Shown here: positions 6,938-13,323 of the stretch, piece by piece
Numbering within the stretch: position 1 is the stretch's first letter
Layout of the letters: every line of letters starts with the position of its first letter
Origin: CALBLZ01 sp041917855
Lineage (GTDB): Bacteria > Patescibacteriota > UBA1384 > CAILIB01
Direction of reading: 5' to 3'
NCBI GenBank assembly: GCA_041917855.1
Contig: JAYRWT010000057.1
Coordinates: forward strand, 1 to 20,950
Length of the DNA: 20,950 nucleotides
Program-made: the position numbers and the translations under genes
Notes under the pieces: model-generated
Seen by the model: the letters and a program-made list of their open reading frames with translations, nothing else
Database searches by the model: none
What the model was told of the DNA's origin: nothing

Positions 6938-7690
6938 ATGCACAAGCTAGTACTCATACGTCACGGTGAAAGTCAGTGGAATGTGGAAAACAGATTTACC
7001 GGTTGGACAGATATCGATCTTACTGACAAGGGAAGGCAAGACGCCACTGCTGCAGGTAAACTACTCTTACAAGAGGGGTATATGTTTGATATAGCCTATA
7101 CCTCGATGCTCAAGAGAGCAATTCGAACCTTGTGGAATATACTCGACGCTATGGATATTCTCTGGTTACCCATCCAAAAAACATGGCGTTTAAATGAGCG
7201 TCACTATGGGGCACTGCAGGGTCTAAATAAATCAGAAACCGCAGAAAAATATGGCGAAGAGCAGGTGCATGTATGGAGAAGAAGCTATGCTACGCCGCCT
7301 CCTGCCATGGAAGAATCTGACACTAGACACCCATCACACGACCCTCGATACAACGATGTTGATCCAAGCATCTTACCGAGCGTTGAATCGTTAAAAGACA
7401 CAGTCGAACGCTTCTTACCATTTTGGGATGAAACTATCGCGCCTCAAATTCGCGCTGGTAAGAGAATACTCATCGCTGCCCATGGGAATAGTCTAAGAGC
7501 ACTGGTAAAGCACCTTGATCAGATGACTGAAGAGGAGATAGCTGAGCTAAACATACCTGTAGGAGTGCCGCTTGTGTATGAGCTTGATGATGAGCTTAGG
7601 CCAACCAGCCACTACTATCTTGGCGATCAAGAGGCTATTCAGGCGAGTATTCAGTCTGTGGCTAATCAAGCAAAAGTAAAACACGAGTAA
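6938..7690 (+). CDS. gpmA: 2,3-bisphosphoglycerate-dependent phosphoglycerate mutase
   Basis: This cytosolic glycolytic enzyme interconverts 3-phosphoglycerate and 2-phosphoglycerate. The phosphohistidine is His9 in LIRHGESQWN. The dPGM signatures ENRFTGWTDIDLT, TSMLKRAIRT, LNERHYGALQGLNK (Glu87) and AAHGNSLRALVKHL (His182) are all present. So is the YATPPPAMEESDTRHPSHDPRY substrate loop, in the expected order. Its 250 aa is the normal family length. It is divergently oriented from the response regulator, with 92 nt between the start codons, and is followed by a tRNA gene. No Shine-Dalgarno is visible before the ATG. Confidence 0.97.
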   Translation: MHKLVLIRHGESQWNVENRFTGWTDIDLTDKGRQDATAAGKLLLQEGYMFDIAYTSMLKRAIRTLWNILDAMDILWLPIQKTWRLNERHYGALQGLNKSETAEKYGEEQVHVWRRSYATPPPAMEESDTRHPSHDPRYNDVDPSILPSVESLKDTVERFLPFWDETIAPQIRAGKRILIAAHGNSLRALVKHLDQMTEEEIAELNIPVGVPLVYELDDELRPTSHYYLGDQEAIQASIQSVANQAKVKHE

Positions 7691-7693
7691 TCT

Positions 7694-7721
7694 TGTGATT
7701 AGATTGTCGAATTGCTAATCT
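7694..7721 (+). promoter_or_regulatory. Possible promoter of tRNA-Arg
   Basis: TTGTGA (7694-7699) and TAATCT (7716-7721) are separated by 16 nt, with TGC before the -10. The same stretch contains the weak inverted repeat GATTAG/CTAATC (7697-7702/7715-7720). This is suggestive only; read-through from gpmA is also possible. Confidence 0.3.
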
Positions 7722-7745
7722 TGCAGAGCGTCTAAGTACGAGTGG

Positions 7746-7821
7746 GCGCTCGTAGCTCAGTGGATAGAGCGTCTGGTTCCGGTCCAGAAGGTCGCAGGTC
7801 CGATTCCTGCCGAGCGTGCCA
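7746..7821 (+). tRNA. tRNA-Arg (anticodon CCG)
   Basis: A complete 76-nt cloverleaf can be folded by eye. The acceptor stem is GCGCTCG (7746-7752) with CGAGCGT (7811-7817), including one G-U closing pair. The D-stem is GCTC/GAGC and the anticodon stem TCTGG/CCAGA. The seven-base loop TTCCGGT puts CCG at 7779-7781. The T-stem is GCAGG/CCTGC with loop TCCGATT. Discriminator G (7818) and an encoded CCA (7819-7821) follow. Anticodon CCG reads arginine CGG codons. The gene lies 13 nt upstream of the methyltransferase ATG, so the two may share a transcript. Confidence 0.93.
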
Positions 7822-7834
7822 TATACAAAGCAGC

Positions 7835-8701
7835 ATGAATCAAAAATTTTTTACATCGGGCTGGAAAGATTACGAGTTACTAGATTCTGGTGATAAGCTT
7901 CGACTAGAAAAAGTCGCAGGCAAGTACTTGGTGCGACCAGATTCAACTGCTCTTTGGAAAAAGTCTACTGACCATCCTGCCTGGCAGAAACCTGATGCTG
8001 TGTACCTGGAGGGTTCCTGGCACAACCCGAATGGCTTAGATGTGCTAGATGTTACAAGGGGGGATATTACTTTGCATGCACGTCTGACAAGCTTTAAGCA
8101 CCTCGGTTTTTTCCCGGAGCAGGGGGCTCAGTGGGACTGGTTGCGCGAGGTAATACGGGTTCGCAACTCAATGGGTAAAAGCACCTCAGTCCTTAATCTT
8201 TTTGCCTATACAGGAGCAGCCACTGTTGTGGCTGCGCATGCAGGGGCGTCTGTCTGCCATGTTGATGCAGCTAAAGGCAGTGTAAACTGGGCCAGTGAAC
8301 ACGCTGCAGCAAATAATCTTAGTAGCGCACCAATACGCTGGATTGTTGATGACGTCAGAAAGTTTGTTCAGCGTGAGGTGAGGAGAGGGAGTAGGTATGA
8401 TGCTATCCTTCTAGACCCACCTGTATTTGGTAGGGGATCGAAGGGCGAGGTATGGAGACTGGCAGACCACATTTACGAGCTTGTATCCGATATCTCCCAG
8501 ATATACTCAAGCGATCCGGCAGCGTTTTTGCTGAATACCTACGCTACAGAGCTCTACCCAACCGCCATGCTCCACGTTTGTGAAGATTTGCTACCAGAAA
8601 GCATGCGCGGTAGCTTGGAGGTAGCGCCAGTTGGGTTGATTAGCACCGAAAACGGCAGGTTGGTGCAAACCGGAGACTGTGTCTACTGGTCGGCACGTTA
8701 G
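7835..8701 (+). CDS. Class I SAM-dependent methyltransferase, RlmI/COG1092-like
   Basis: A 288-aa cytosolic methyltransferase, probably acting on RNA. SAM-binding motif I is VLNLFAYTG (119-127), followed by the acidic HVDAAKGSVNWA strand. Motif IV is LLDPPVFGRGSKGEVW (192-207), the DPP variant typical of RlmI/RlmK-like enzymes. The N-terminal region has no clear PUA domain, unlike full-length RlmI, and I see no Cys beside motif IV of the kind used by m5C enzymes, so target base and RNA are unknown. I chose the ATG at 7835; upstream in-frame codons run through the tRNA gene and cannot be coding. It is followed by a terminator at 8723-8747. Confidence 0.82.
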   Translation: MNQKFFTSGWKDYELLDSGDKLRLEKVAGKYLVRPDSTALWKKSTDHPAWQKPDAVYLEGSWHNPNGLDVLDVTRGDITLHARLTSFKHLGFFPEQGAQWDWLREVIRVRNSMGKSTSVLNLFAYTGAATVVAAHAGASVCHVDAAKGSVNWASEHAAANNLSSAPIRWIVDDVRKFVQREVRRGSRYDAILLDPPVFGRGSKGEVWRLADHIYELVSDISQIYSSDPAAFLLNTYATELYPTAMLHVCEDLLPESMRGSLEVAPVGLISTENGRLVQTGDCVYWSAR

Positions 8702-8722
8702 AGTCATACTTTTGTAATTGTT

Positions 8723-8747
8723 GCGTCAGCGTACTGGCGTATTTTTT
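8723..8747 (+). terminator. Rho-independent terminator after the methyltransferase
   Basis: GCGTCAG (8723-8729) pairs with CTGGCGT (8734-8740), a 7-bp stem including two G-U pairs around a CGTA loop. ATTTTTT follows immediately (8741-8747). It separates the gpmA/tRNA/methyltransferase block from the TasA-like operon. Confidence 0.75.
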
Positions 8748-8792
8748 ATGTAGCGAGGTCGACGCGATACATAAGTTTAATGGAGGTACATC

Positions 8793-9359
8793 ATGCAGAA
8801 AAGAAAAAGGGTACTCTACATTTCACTGGCTCTTTTGGTCTGGTCTCTCATGATAATACGCGGAGCGCACGCACTCTTTTACGATCAAGTGGCATTAACA
8901 AGTAACACTATTTCAACAGGCACAGCGAATCTATTAATTAGTAATTCACAGTCAGGGAGCTCTACCATCTATGACAAACAGCGGCCGGGCTTTGATCTTG
9001 TAATGAATCCTGGTCAGGTTGTAGATAGGTACTTTTTGCTAAAAAACGCTAGCCCTAGTGATGTGGTATTTGATATTTATGCACATGTTTCCGTGAATAG
9101 CGGTACAAGCTCACTAATTGAGGCGATAAGCTTTGAGTTTATGCCCGTTGATTCAGAGGGCGTACCAATACCTGGGGCAGAAAATACATCGGTCGCCCTA
9201 GATCGCCTGACACGAGATCAAGTACAGCTCAACAGTCCACCGATTGCTAAGGGGGCTGTACAGCGTTACAGGCTGCGCCAAAGTGTATCAGGGTTTTTTG
9301 GAGGGCAGGGTGAGGCAACCTCATTCGACCTACAGCTTGTGGGTAGGCAGCATCTGTAG
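8793..9359 (+). CDS. TasA/camelysin-like secreted protein
   Basis: A 188-aa exported protein. A basic N-terminus and hydrophobic segment (about 8-28) end in GAHALFYD, followed by NTISTGTANLLIS. This resembles the A-x-F-x-D and N-T-x-x-x-G-T-x-x-L pattern that opens TasA/CotN/camelysin beta-sandwich proteins. The remainder is beta-rich with one domain (LVMNPGQVVDRYFLLKN typical of the stalk). Such proteins form surface fibres or matrix in Bacillus and need the SipW peptidase, and a SipW-type peptidase gene overlaps its 3' end. A strong GGAGGT ribosome site lies 5 nt before the ATG. A role as a surface filament or adhesin is inferred. Confidence 0.72.
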   Translation: MQKRKRVLYISLALLVWSLMIIRGAHALFYDQVALTSNTISTGTANLLISNSQSGSSTIYDKQRPGFDLVMNPGQVVDRYFLLKNASPSDVVFDIYAHVSVNSGTSSLIEAISFEFMPVDSEGVPIPGAENTSVALDRLTRDQVQLNSPPIAKGAVQRYRLRQSVSGFFGGQGEATSFDLQLVGRQHL

Positions 9360-9717
9360 TCTCGCACTGGTCTACGTAGTAGCCCTACAGCCCCTGCTTG
9401 GAGGCATCATAGTTAGATTTGTGTCTTCGGGGAGCATGGAGCCAGCTCTGCATGTAGGCTCGTTAGTTATTGCTCACCCACAAACAGACTATCAGGTTGG
9501 GCAGATCATACTCTATCAGGATGGTGAAGAGATAATTGTCCACCGGATAGTCCATAAGTCATTAACATGTGTAGAGACAAAAGGCGATGCAAACACCAGT
9601 GGCGATCTTGGGTGTGTAAAAAATGAGCATGTCCAGGGTCAGGTTGTTTTCTCAGTACCATACTTTGGGTTTATCCCAGGTTACTGCAGAATGATACTTG
9701 CTCGCCTCGGTCTCTAA
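9310..9717 (+). CDS. SipW-type (archaeal/ER-type) signal peptidase I
   Basis: This peptidase cleaves signal peptides of exported proteins at the outer face of the membrane. An N-terminal transmembrane helix (about 13-35) precedes the nucleophile Ser42 in SGSMEP. The general base position is His78 in IIVHRIV rather than Lys, and TKGDANTSGD supplies Asp93 and Asp99. This Ser-His-Asp set is the ER/SipW type, not the Ser-Lys LepB type. The 135-aa form assumes GTG at 9310, because GGAGGG (9300-9305) sits just upstream at ideal spacing. An ATG at 9244 would give 157 aa but has no ribosome site and a polar N-terminus. It overlaps the TasA-like gene by 50 nt, so the two are coupled and the TasA-like protein is its probable substrate. 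Confidence 0.85.
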   Translation: MRQPHSTYSLWVGSICSLALVYVVALQPLLGGIIVRFVSSGSMEPALHVGSLVIAHPQTDYQVGQIILYQDGEEIIVHRIVHKSLTCVETKGDANTSGDLGCVKNEHVQGQVVFSVPYFGFIPGYCRMILARLGL

Positions 9718-9725
9718 GGAGAGAC

Positions 9726-10196
9726 ATGAAGCTACACGGAAAGAAAATTCTAGTTTTAGTTGCAGATGGCGCGGAATATGGTGAGGTGTTGCGTGCCAGG
9801 CAGATCTTTGAACAAGAAGGTGCGACAGTGTTTATTACTGCGCCCACAGTTCACATGACCATTGAAACGGTAGACGGGCACCGCGCCGGGGGTGAGCTCC
9901 TTCTCGATTTCCCGATTGAGGCAGTTGATCCTGAGCTATTCGATGCACTCATTCTACCGAGCGGACTTCTCGCAGCACAGGCACTACAAAAGAACGAGCA
10001 GGCTAGTCAGGTAATCACCGCGTTTCATAACGCGGGCCGGCCAATTTGTGCCTCAGGTGAGGGGGAGCGACTAGTTGGAAACCTGCGCGTGGTGCCTCGC
10101 CCACTTATTCTGCGGGAGGGTGATAGTATCGATGAATTTCTGATTCGATCTGTACAGCTTGTAATAGAAGGTCCGGCAAGCAGCCCAAAAAACTAA
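9726..10196 (+). CDS. DJ-1/PfpI superfamily protein lacking the catalytic cysteine
   Basis: A 156-aa cytosolic protein with the flavodoxin-like DJ-1/PfpI fold: KKILVLVADGAEYGEV at the start, EQEGATVFITAP, VDGHRAGGELLLDFPIEAVDPELFDALILPSG and AGRPICASGEGERLVG. In active PfpI members the nucleophile elbow reads A-x-C-H-G. Here the aligned residues are Gly111-Glu112-Gly113, so both the nucleophile Cys and the adjacent His are replaced. The nearby Cys108 is three residues early. The protein is therefore probably not a classical protease, chaperone-glyoxalase or deglycase. AAGGAGAG precedes the ATG. It follows the signal peptidase by 8 nt, and its stop overlaps the stop of the convergent pilin-like gene. 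Confidence 0.8.
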   Translation: MKLHGKKILVLVADGAEYGEVLRARQIFEQEGATVFITAPTVHMTIETVDGHRAGGELLLDFPIEAVDPELFDALILPSGLLAAQALQKNEQASQVITAFHNAGRPICASGEGERLVGNLRVVPRPLILREGDSIDEFLIRSVQLVIEGPASSPKN

Positions 10197-10558
10197 AATG
10201 TAATAGTGGCATCGGTGGCTACATCGGTGCCCACGTTTACTGCAAGAGCAATTAAGAAGCGCGCAAGCACCAGCAGTACAACACCAATAACAGCGGCGAC
10301 TACTCCCTTACGCGCCTCCTCCGCTTTCTTTGTGTCGCCGTTAGATTGTATGTAACGAATGCCATTCCAGATCACAAAAATTAATGCAATCGCCCCACCA
10401 ATAATTGATAGGTAATCGATAGCCTTCCCAGTAATTCCATCAAGTATGGTACTGGGGTCGTTATTTGCTCGTAAGCTCCCACCACCCGGTGTTGCAACAG
10501 CAATGCCCGCCACAAACCTTGGGAGTGTTTTTAGTATGTCTCTTAATCTGGAAAACAT
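10193..10558 (-). CDS. T4SS pilin-like small membrane protein
   Basis: A 121-aa protein with two transmembrane helices around the conserved loop: IFVIWNGIRYIQSNGDTKKAEEARKG, then VVAAVIGVVLLVLARFLIALAV. It is a close paralogue of the pilin-like proteins at 13803-15133. The N-terminal segment (FVAGIAVATPGGG) could be a weak signal sequence. I start it at the ATG at 10558 because a TATACT -10 hexamer ends 6 nt before it, predicting a leaderless mRNA. An upstream in-frame GTG at 10579 lies before that promoter. Its stop overlaps the convergent DJ-1-like gene by 4 nt. It stands alone, away from the pilin cluster. Confidence 0.75.
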   Translation of the reverse strand: MFSRLRDILKTLPRFVAGIAVATPGGGSLRANNDPSTILDGITGKAIDYLSIIGGAIALIFVIWNGIRYIQSNGDTKKAEEARKGVVAAVIGVVLLVLARFLIALAVNVGTDVATDATITF

Positions 10559-10564
10559 GCACTT

Positions 10565-10570
10565 AGTATA
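10565..10570 (-). promoter_or_regulatory. -10 element of the solitary pilin-like gene, leaderless geometry
   Basis: TATACT on the minus strand, 5 of 6 matches to the -10 consensus, is followed by AAGTGC and then the ATG at 10558-10556. No good -35 is visible. Confidence 0.45.
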
Positions 10571-10627
10571 CGGCAGCACGGCATGGTCGCAAAGGTCAGC
10601 GGGCCGCTCCAGGCACTAGGGGGCTCT

Positions 10628-10740
10628 CTATCCACAGGACAATCCACATGTGGACAAAACTGTGTATTCTCAAAACCGAACAGTCAACTACAAAAAGTAT
10701 GACAGTATATGAAATATCTAAAATATATAAAATAAACTGA
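10628..10740. other. Candidate DnaA-binding cluster with adjacent AT-rich tract
   Basis: Against TTATCCACA, CTATCCACA (10628-10636) matches 8 of 9, CAATCCACA (10640-10648) 7 of 9, and TGTGGACAA (10649-10657, minus orientation) 8 of 9. The last two abut head to head, making the palindrome TCCACATGTGGA (10643-10654). A tract rich in A and T (about 10671-10740, with AAATATCTAAAATATATAAA) follows. This arrangement resembles an origin or a DnaA-regulated site. No dnaA, dnaN or rpmH gene is nearby, so an origin assignment is tentative. Confidence 0.4.
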
Positions 10741-10814
10741 TCGCAGATGCTCAACCTACCATGTCAAAGCCTGATCGGTAGCATCGAGTAACTCCTACAC
10801 AGCTACGTAAGCGA

Positions 10815-10845
10815 TAAGAAAAAGCACCTCACGTGGCAGAGGTGC
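10815..10845 (-). terminator. Rho-independent terminator of the antiporter gene
   Basis: On the minus strand GCACCTC pairs with GAGGTGC (10845-10839 with 10830-10824) around an 8-nt loop, then TTTTTCTTAT follows directly. It lies 45 nt downstream of the antiporter stop codon. Confidence 0.85.
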
Positions 10846-10889
10846 AGTCGTAATTATGTTTAGTATTGCCCTACATACTTTGGTGTATC

Positions 10890-12614
10890 CTACTCGTAGT
10901 AGAGGTGATCTGCCAGAGTACTTTCTAGTTTACGTAGTTCATCTTTGTGGCGGCCTAGCTTATTAGAGTTTTTTCCTGCTTCACGGATTAGTTTACCAAC
11001 TTGCTCGCCACCAACCAGGTAGGGTATTAGCACATAGTCCACACCTTGCTCGTAGTACTCTAAGGCATCCTGAATGCTCTTGGCTGTTACGATAAGTTTG
11101 CAGTCAGATGTATGCTTCTGAGTAAGTTCAATTAGAAAAAGATTTTCTGGTTTATGTGGTAAGGTTGAAATCACAATTTGAGCAGCGTTTAGATTGGCAT
11201 GCTCAACTATCATGTTTTCATCCTCAATATCACCGTACACGCAAGGGACCCCCTCTGCTCGTAACGCACGTACAATATCAGGATCCATATCAATAACAAC
11301 AACAGGAGTGTTTTGTTCTCGGAGTTCTTTCAGAATGTGATACCCCGTACGGTGGTAGCCCACCAGAATAGCATGGTTACTCAGCTGATCATGATTACCT
11401 CTAACCATGGCAGTATGGCGATGGTGACCGCGCTCAAAGACGTGCAAGAATCGTGTGAGGTGAGTAAGTAGGGGCTTACGGAAGGCATGAAGGACGCCGG
11501 TAATAATAATAGAAACCACTACTACCCAGCTCATCTGTGATTGGAGTGAGGGGGCAATTACCCCGCTACCAGTGGCGACAGCAAGGAAGAGTAGGGAGAA
11601 CTCACTGAGCTGACCCTGGGTAATGCCGGCTAAGAATGCGCTACGGGTGCGAAAGCCATGGAGAGCCAAGGTGATCATACTCAGTAGTGGACGGGCAATA
11701 ACCACACAAGCGGTTAGGAGCACAACTACCCAGCCATCGCCTGGCGCAACGCCGCCTAAGCTGCTACCTAGCCCAACAAATGAGAACACAATTACTAAGT
11801 CCCTGACCGTGCGCAAACGGGCAATAGTTTCAGAGGTGTAGGGTAGGCCCGCCAGACTAATACCAGCCAGGAGTGCTCCAGCTTCGGCTGGCATGGCCAG
11901 AAGCGTTGTTACGTAGGTAAAGAGAAAGAACCACCCAATGCTAAAGATGGCGAGTAGCTCGGGGCTGCGGGCAATAGAAGAGAAGAGCCAGGGTAGTAGG
12001 TAGCGGGCACAGTACCAGGTGACTACGATTAATGAGACCGCCTCAACTGCCAGCACAATACCATGCTGTGTAATGTCTAATGAGCTACCGGTGGCAAGGC
12101 CAGATAGCAGTACAAGCGCTACGCAGGCTAGAAGGTCCTGGATGAGCAGCAGGTTGGTAGCTGCTCTGCCGTGTATGGTGTTGAGCTCACCGCTGTCGGA
12201 AAGGAGCTTAACAACTGATACGCCGGAGGTAAACGAAAGCGCCAGGCCAATGACTAAGCCAGCTTGAATAGGTAGGCCAAGTAAGTAACCAAGTCCTACT
12301 CCTAGCACAAAACTGCCCGCTGTCTGCACTAAGGCCAAGTTCACCGAGCTCTTTATCTGCTCACCTAGTTTAAACGGGTTGAGCTCTAGTCCAACAAAAA
12401 ATACAAGCAGGGCAAAACTGACGTGCTTGAGCTCTTCAAGCAGCAAGGCATTATGAACAAGGCTACCAGCAAGTGGACTAATTAAAAGTCCTGCAGCCAC
12501 GTAGCCAACCAAGGGGGGGAACTTAATAAAGCGTGCGAGCATGCCAAAAACAGCTGCAAGGGCTATTACCATCCCTGCGTTCAAAAATAGGTCGCTCGCT
12601 CCTCCTGTAGTCAT
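10890..12614 (-). CDS. CPA2-family monovalent cation:proton antiporter with RCK/TrkA-N domain (KefB-like)
   Basis: A 574-aa inner-membrane transporter that should exchange K+ or Na+ for protons. The first ~390 residues contain about twelve hydrophobic segments of the Na+/H+ exchanger fold, including FPPLVGYVAAGLLISP, FFVGLELNPFKLG, SFTSGVSVVKLL, LLLIQDLLACVAL and FSFVGLGSSLGG. A cytoplasmic Rossmann TrkA-N domain starts near residue 413 (HAILVGYHRTGYHIL, acidic VVVIDMDPD, CVYGDIEDEN) and probably gates transport by nucleotide binding. The KTN domain is followed by a short charged tail. I start at the ATG at 12614, since TATACT with an extended TGC lies 6 nt upstream; the longer frame to 12788 runs into the divergent gene. 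A terminator follows. Confidence 0.9.
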   Translation of the reverse strand: MTTGGASDLFLNAGMVIALAAVFGMLARFIKFPPLVGYVAAGLLISPLAGSLVHNALLLEELKHVSFALLVFFVGLELNPFKLGEQIKSSVNLALVQTAGSFVLGVGLGYLLGLPIQAGLVIGLALSFTSGVSVVKLLSDSGELNTIHGRAATNLLLIQDLLACVALVLLSGLATGSSLDITQHGIVLAVEAVSLIVVTWYCARYLLPWLFSSIARSPELLAIFSIGWFFLFTYVTTLLAMPAEAGALLAGISLAGLPYTSETIARLRTVRDLVIVFSFVGLGSSLGGVAPGDGWVVVLLTACVVIARPLLSMITLALHGFRTRSAFLAGITQGQLSEFSLLFLAVATGSGVIAPSLQSQMSWVVVVSIIITGVLHAFRKPLLTHLTRFLHVFERGHHRHTAMVRGNHDQLSNHAILVGYHRTGYHILKELREQNTPVVVIDMDPDIVRALRAEGVPCVYGDIEDENMIVEHANLNAAQIVISTLPHKPENLFLIELTQKHTSDCKLIVTAKSIQDALEYYEQGVDYVLIPYLVGGEQVGKLIREAGKNSNKLGRHKDELRKLESTLADHLYYE

Positions 12615-12620
12615 GTATGT

Positions 12621-12629
12621 AGTATAGCA
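12621..12629 (-). promoter_or_regulatory. Extended -10 promoter of the antiporter gene, leaderless geometry
   Basis: The minus strand reads TGCTATACT, then ACATAC, then ATG (12614-12612). The extended TG motif may compensate for the absence of a clear -35. Transcription is predicted to start at the initiation codon. Confidence 0.5.
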
Positions 12630-12646
12630 CGCAAACCTGTAGAAGG

Positions 12647-12675
12647 TTGACAGGTGGGGCAATCTGACGTATAAT
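12647..12675 (+). promoter_or_regulatory. Consensus sigma70-type promoter of the CAP-domain gene
   Basis: TTGACA (12647-12652), a 17-nt spacer, and TATAAT (12670-12675) form a perfect consensus promoter. The predicted A-rich leader is about 33 nt. An AAAGGA (12694-12699) lies 15 nt before the ATG at 12715, which is far for a ribosome site. It is divergent from the antiporter promoter. Confidence 0.85.
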
Positions 12676-12714
12676 AATTTAATTTCCAGAAATAAAGGAA
12701 ATAAAAAAATAAAT

Positions 12715-13263
12715 ATGAAACGTAGCTTGTCAGTTGTAAGTCGCCAATTCTTTACCCTCTCGGCGGGGGTAATCCTGACGTTTGGCATGATTCCAACTGC
12801 GCCTGCCTATGCCACTACGGTTCCTGCTACTGTACAGCTTCAAACTACTGCCGAGACTGAACCTGACCTCTCCGCGCAGGCATTCTTATTTGAAACTAAT
12901 CAAATTCGCCTTTCTGCTGGACGCGCTCCACTCGCACTAAACCAGGCATTAATGCGTGCTGCGGAAAGTAAGGCTGCGGATATGCTTACTCGCGGGTACT
13001 GGGATCACTTTCGTCCCGGGGACAATAAGGCCCCATGGGATTTTATACGAGAATCTGGATATTTCTATAGTGTTGCCGGCGAGAACCTAGCACGCGGCTT
13101 TAAGAGCGCTCATGGTATCACCGCTGCCTGGTACAACAGTCCATCACACCGGGCTAACCTACTTTCCGATCGCTATTCTGACGTTGGGTTTGCAACCGTT
13201 GAAACCACCGATACTGCAGGACAAGTTCAACTGGTGACGGTCCAGATGTTTGGTTCTCGGTAA
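12715..13263 (+). CDS. Secreted CAP (SCP/PR-1) domain protein
   Basis: A 182-aa exported protein. The signal peptide covers about residues 1-34 (basic start, hydrophobic GVILTFGMIPTAPAYA). The CAP domain covers the rest: FLFETNQIRLSAGRAPL, an early helix; RAAESKAADMLTRGYWDHFRPGD; the GENLARGFKSAHGITAAWYNSPSHRANLLSDRYSDVGFA core; and a final beta strand. His and Glu of the CAP cavity are visible in YWDHF, GENLA and SPSHRANLL. CAP proteins act extracellularly in varied roles, and in bacteria their activity is mostly unknown. It has a consensus promoter and is followed by a hairpin and the FtsB-like gene. A role at the host-contact surface is speculation. Confidence 0.92.
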   Translation: MKRSLSVVSRQFFTLSAGVILTFGMIPTAPAYATTVPATVQLQTTAETEPDLSAQAFLFETNQIRLSAGRAPLALNQALMRAAESKAADMLTRGYWDHFRPGDNKAPWDFIRESGYFYSVAGENLARGFKSAHGITAAWYNSPSHRANLLSDRYSDVGFATVETTDTAGQVQLVTVQMFGSR

Positions 13264-13272
13264 GCGGTATTA

Positions 13273-13297
13273 CAGCCCGCGCTTACTGAGCGGGCTG
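13273..13297 (+). other. Stable hairpin between the CAP and FtsB-like genes
   Basis: CAGCCCGC (13273-13280) and GCGGGCTG (13290-13297) form an 8-bp GC-rich stem with a 9-nt loop. There is no T run after it, so it may attenuate, stabilise the upstream mRNA 3' end, or terminate weakly. Confidence 0.5.
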
Positions 13298-13307
13298 CTA
13301 ACTGCTC

Positions 13308-13316
13308 TGGTATAAT
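13308..13316 (+). promoter_or_regulatory. Extended -10 promoter of the FtsB-like gene, leaderless geometry
   Basis: TGGTATAAT is a perfect extended -10. The ATG at 13324 begins 7 nt after it, so the mRNA should be leaderless. The in-frame ATG at 13315 overlaps the -10 itself and cannot be the start if this promoter is used. Confidence 0.6.
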
Positions 13317-13323
13317 GCAGGCA

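Larger units (their letters stand above)
10559..10889. other. 331-bp intergenic region: DnaA-box-like cluster, AT-rich tract, stem-loops
   Basis: No coding frame of note. The left part is GC-rich. DnaA-box-like sites and a 12-bp palindrome occupy 10628-10657, an A/T-rich tract runs about 10671-10740, paired repeats lie at 10737-10785, and the antiporter terminator ends the region. CTGATCG occurs twice (10737-10743, 10771-10777), and GATGCT/AGCATC (10746-10751/10780-10785) can pair with an added ACC/GGT contact, so a small structured RNA is possible but unproven. Confidence 0.5.

Noticed and set aside
7742..7834. N-terminal extension of the methyltransferase frame
   Set aside because: The extra 31 codons lie across the tRNA-Arg gene; homologous methyltransferase sequence begins at the ATG at 7835.
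9244..9309. Upstream ATG for the signal peptidase
   Set aside because: It lacks a ribosome site and adds 22 residues of atypical sequence; the GTG at 9310 has a GGAGGG at ideal spacing.
12615..12788. N-terminal extension of the antiporter frame
   Set aside because: It would run through its own -10 element, the consensus promoter of the divergent gene and 74 nt of that gene; the ATG at 12614 is the sensible start.
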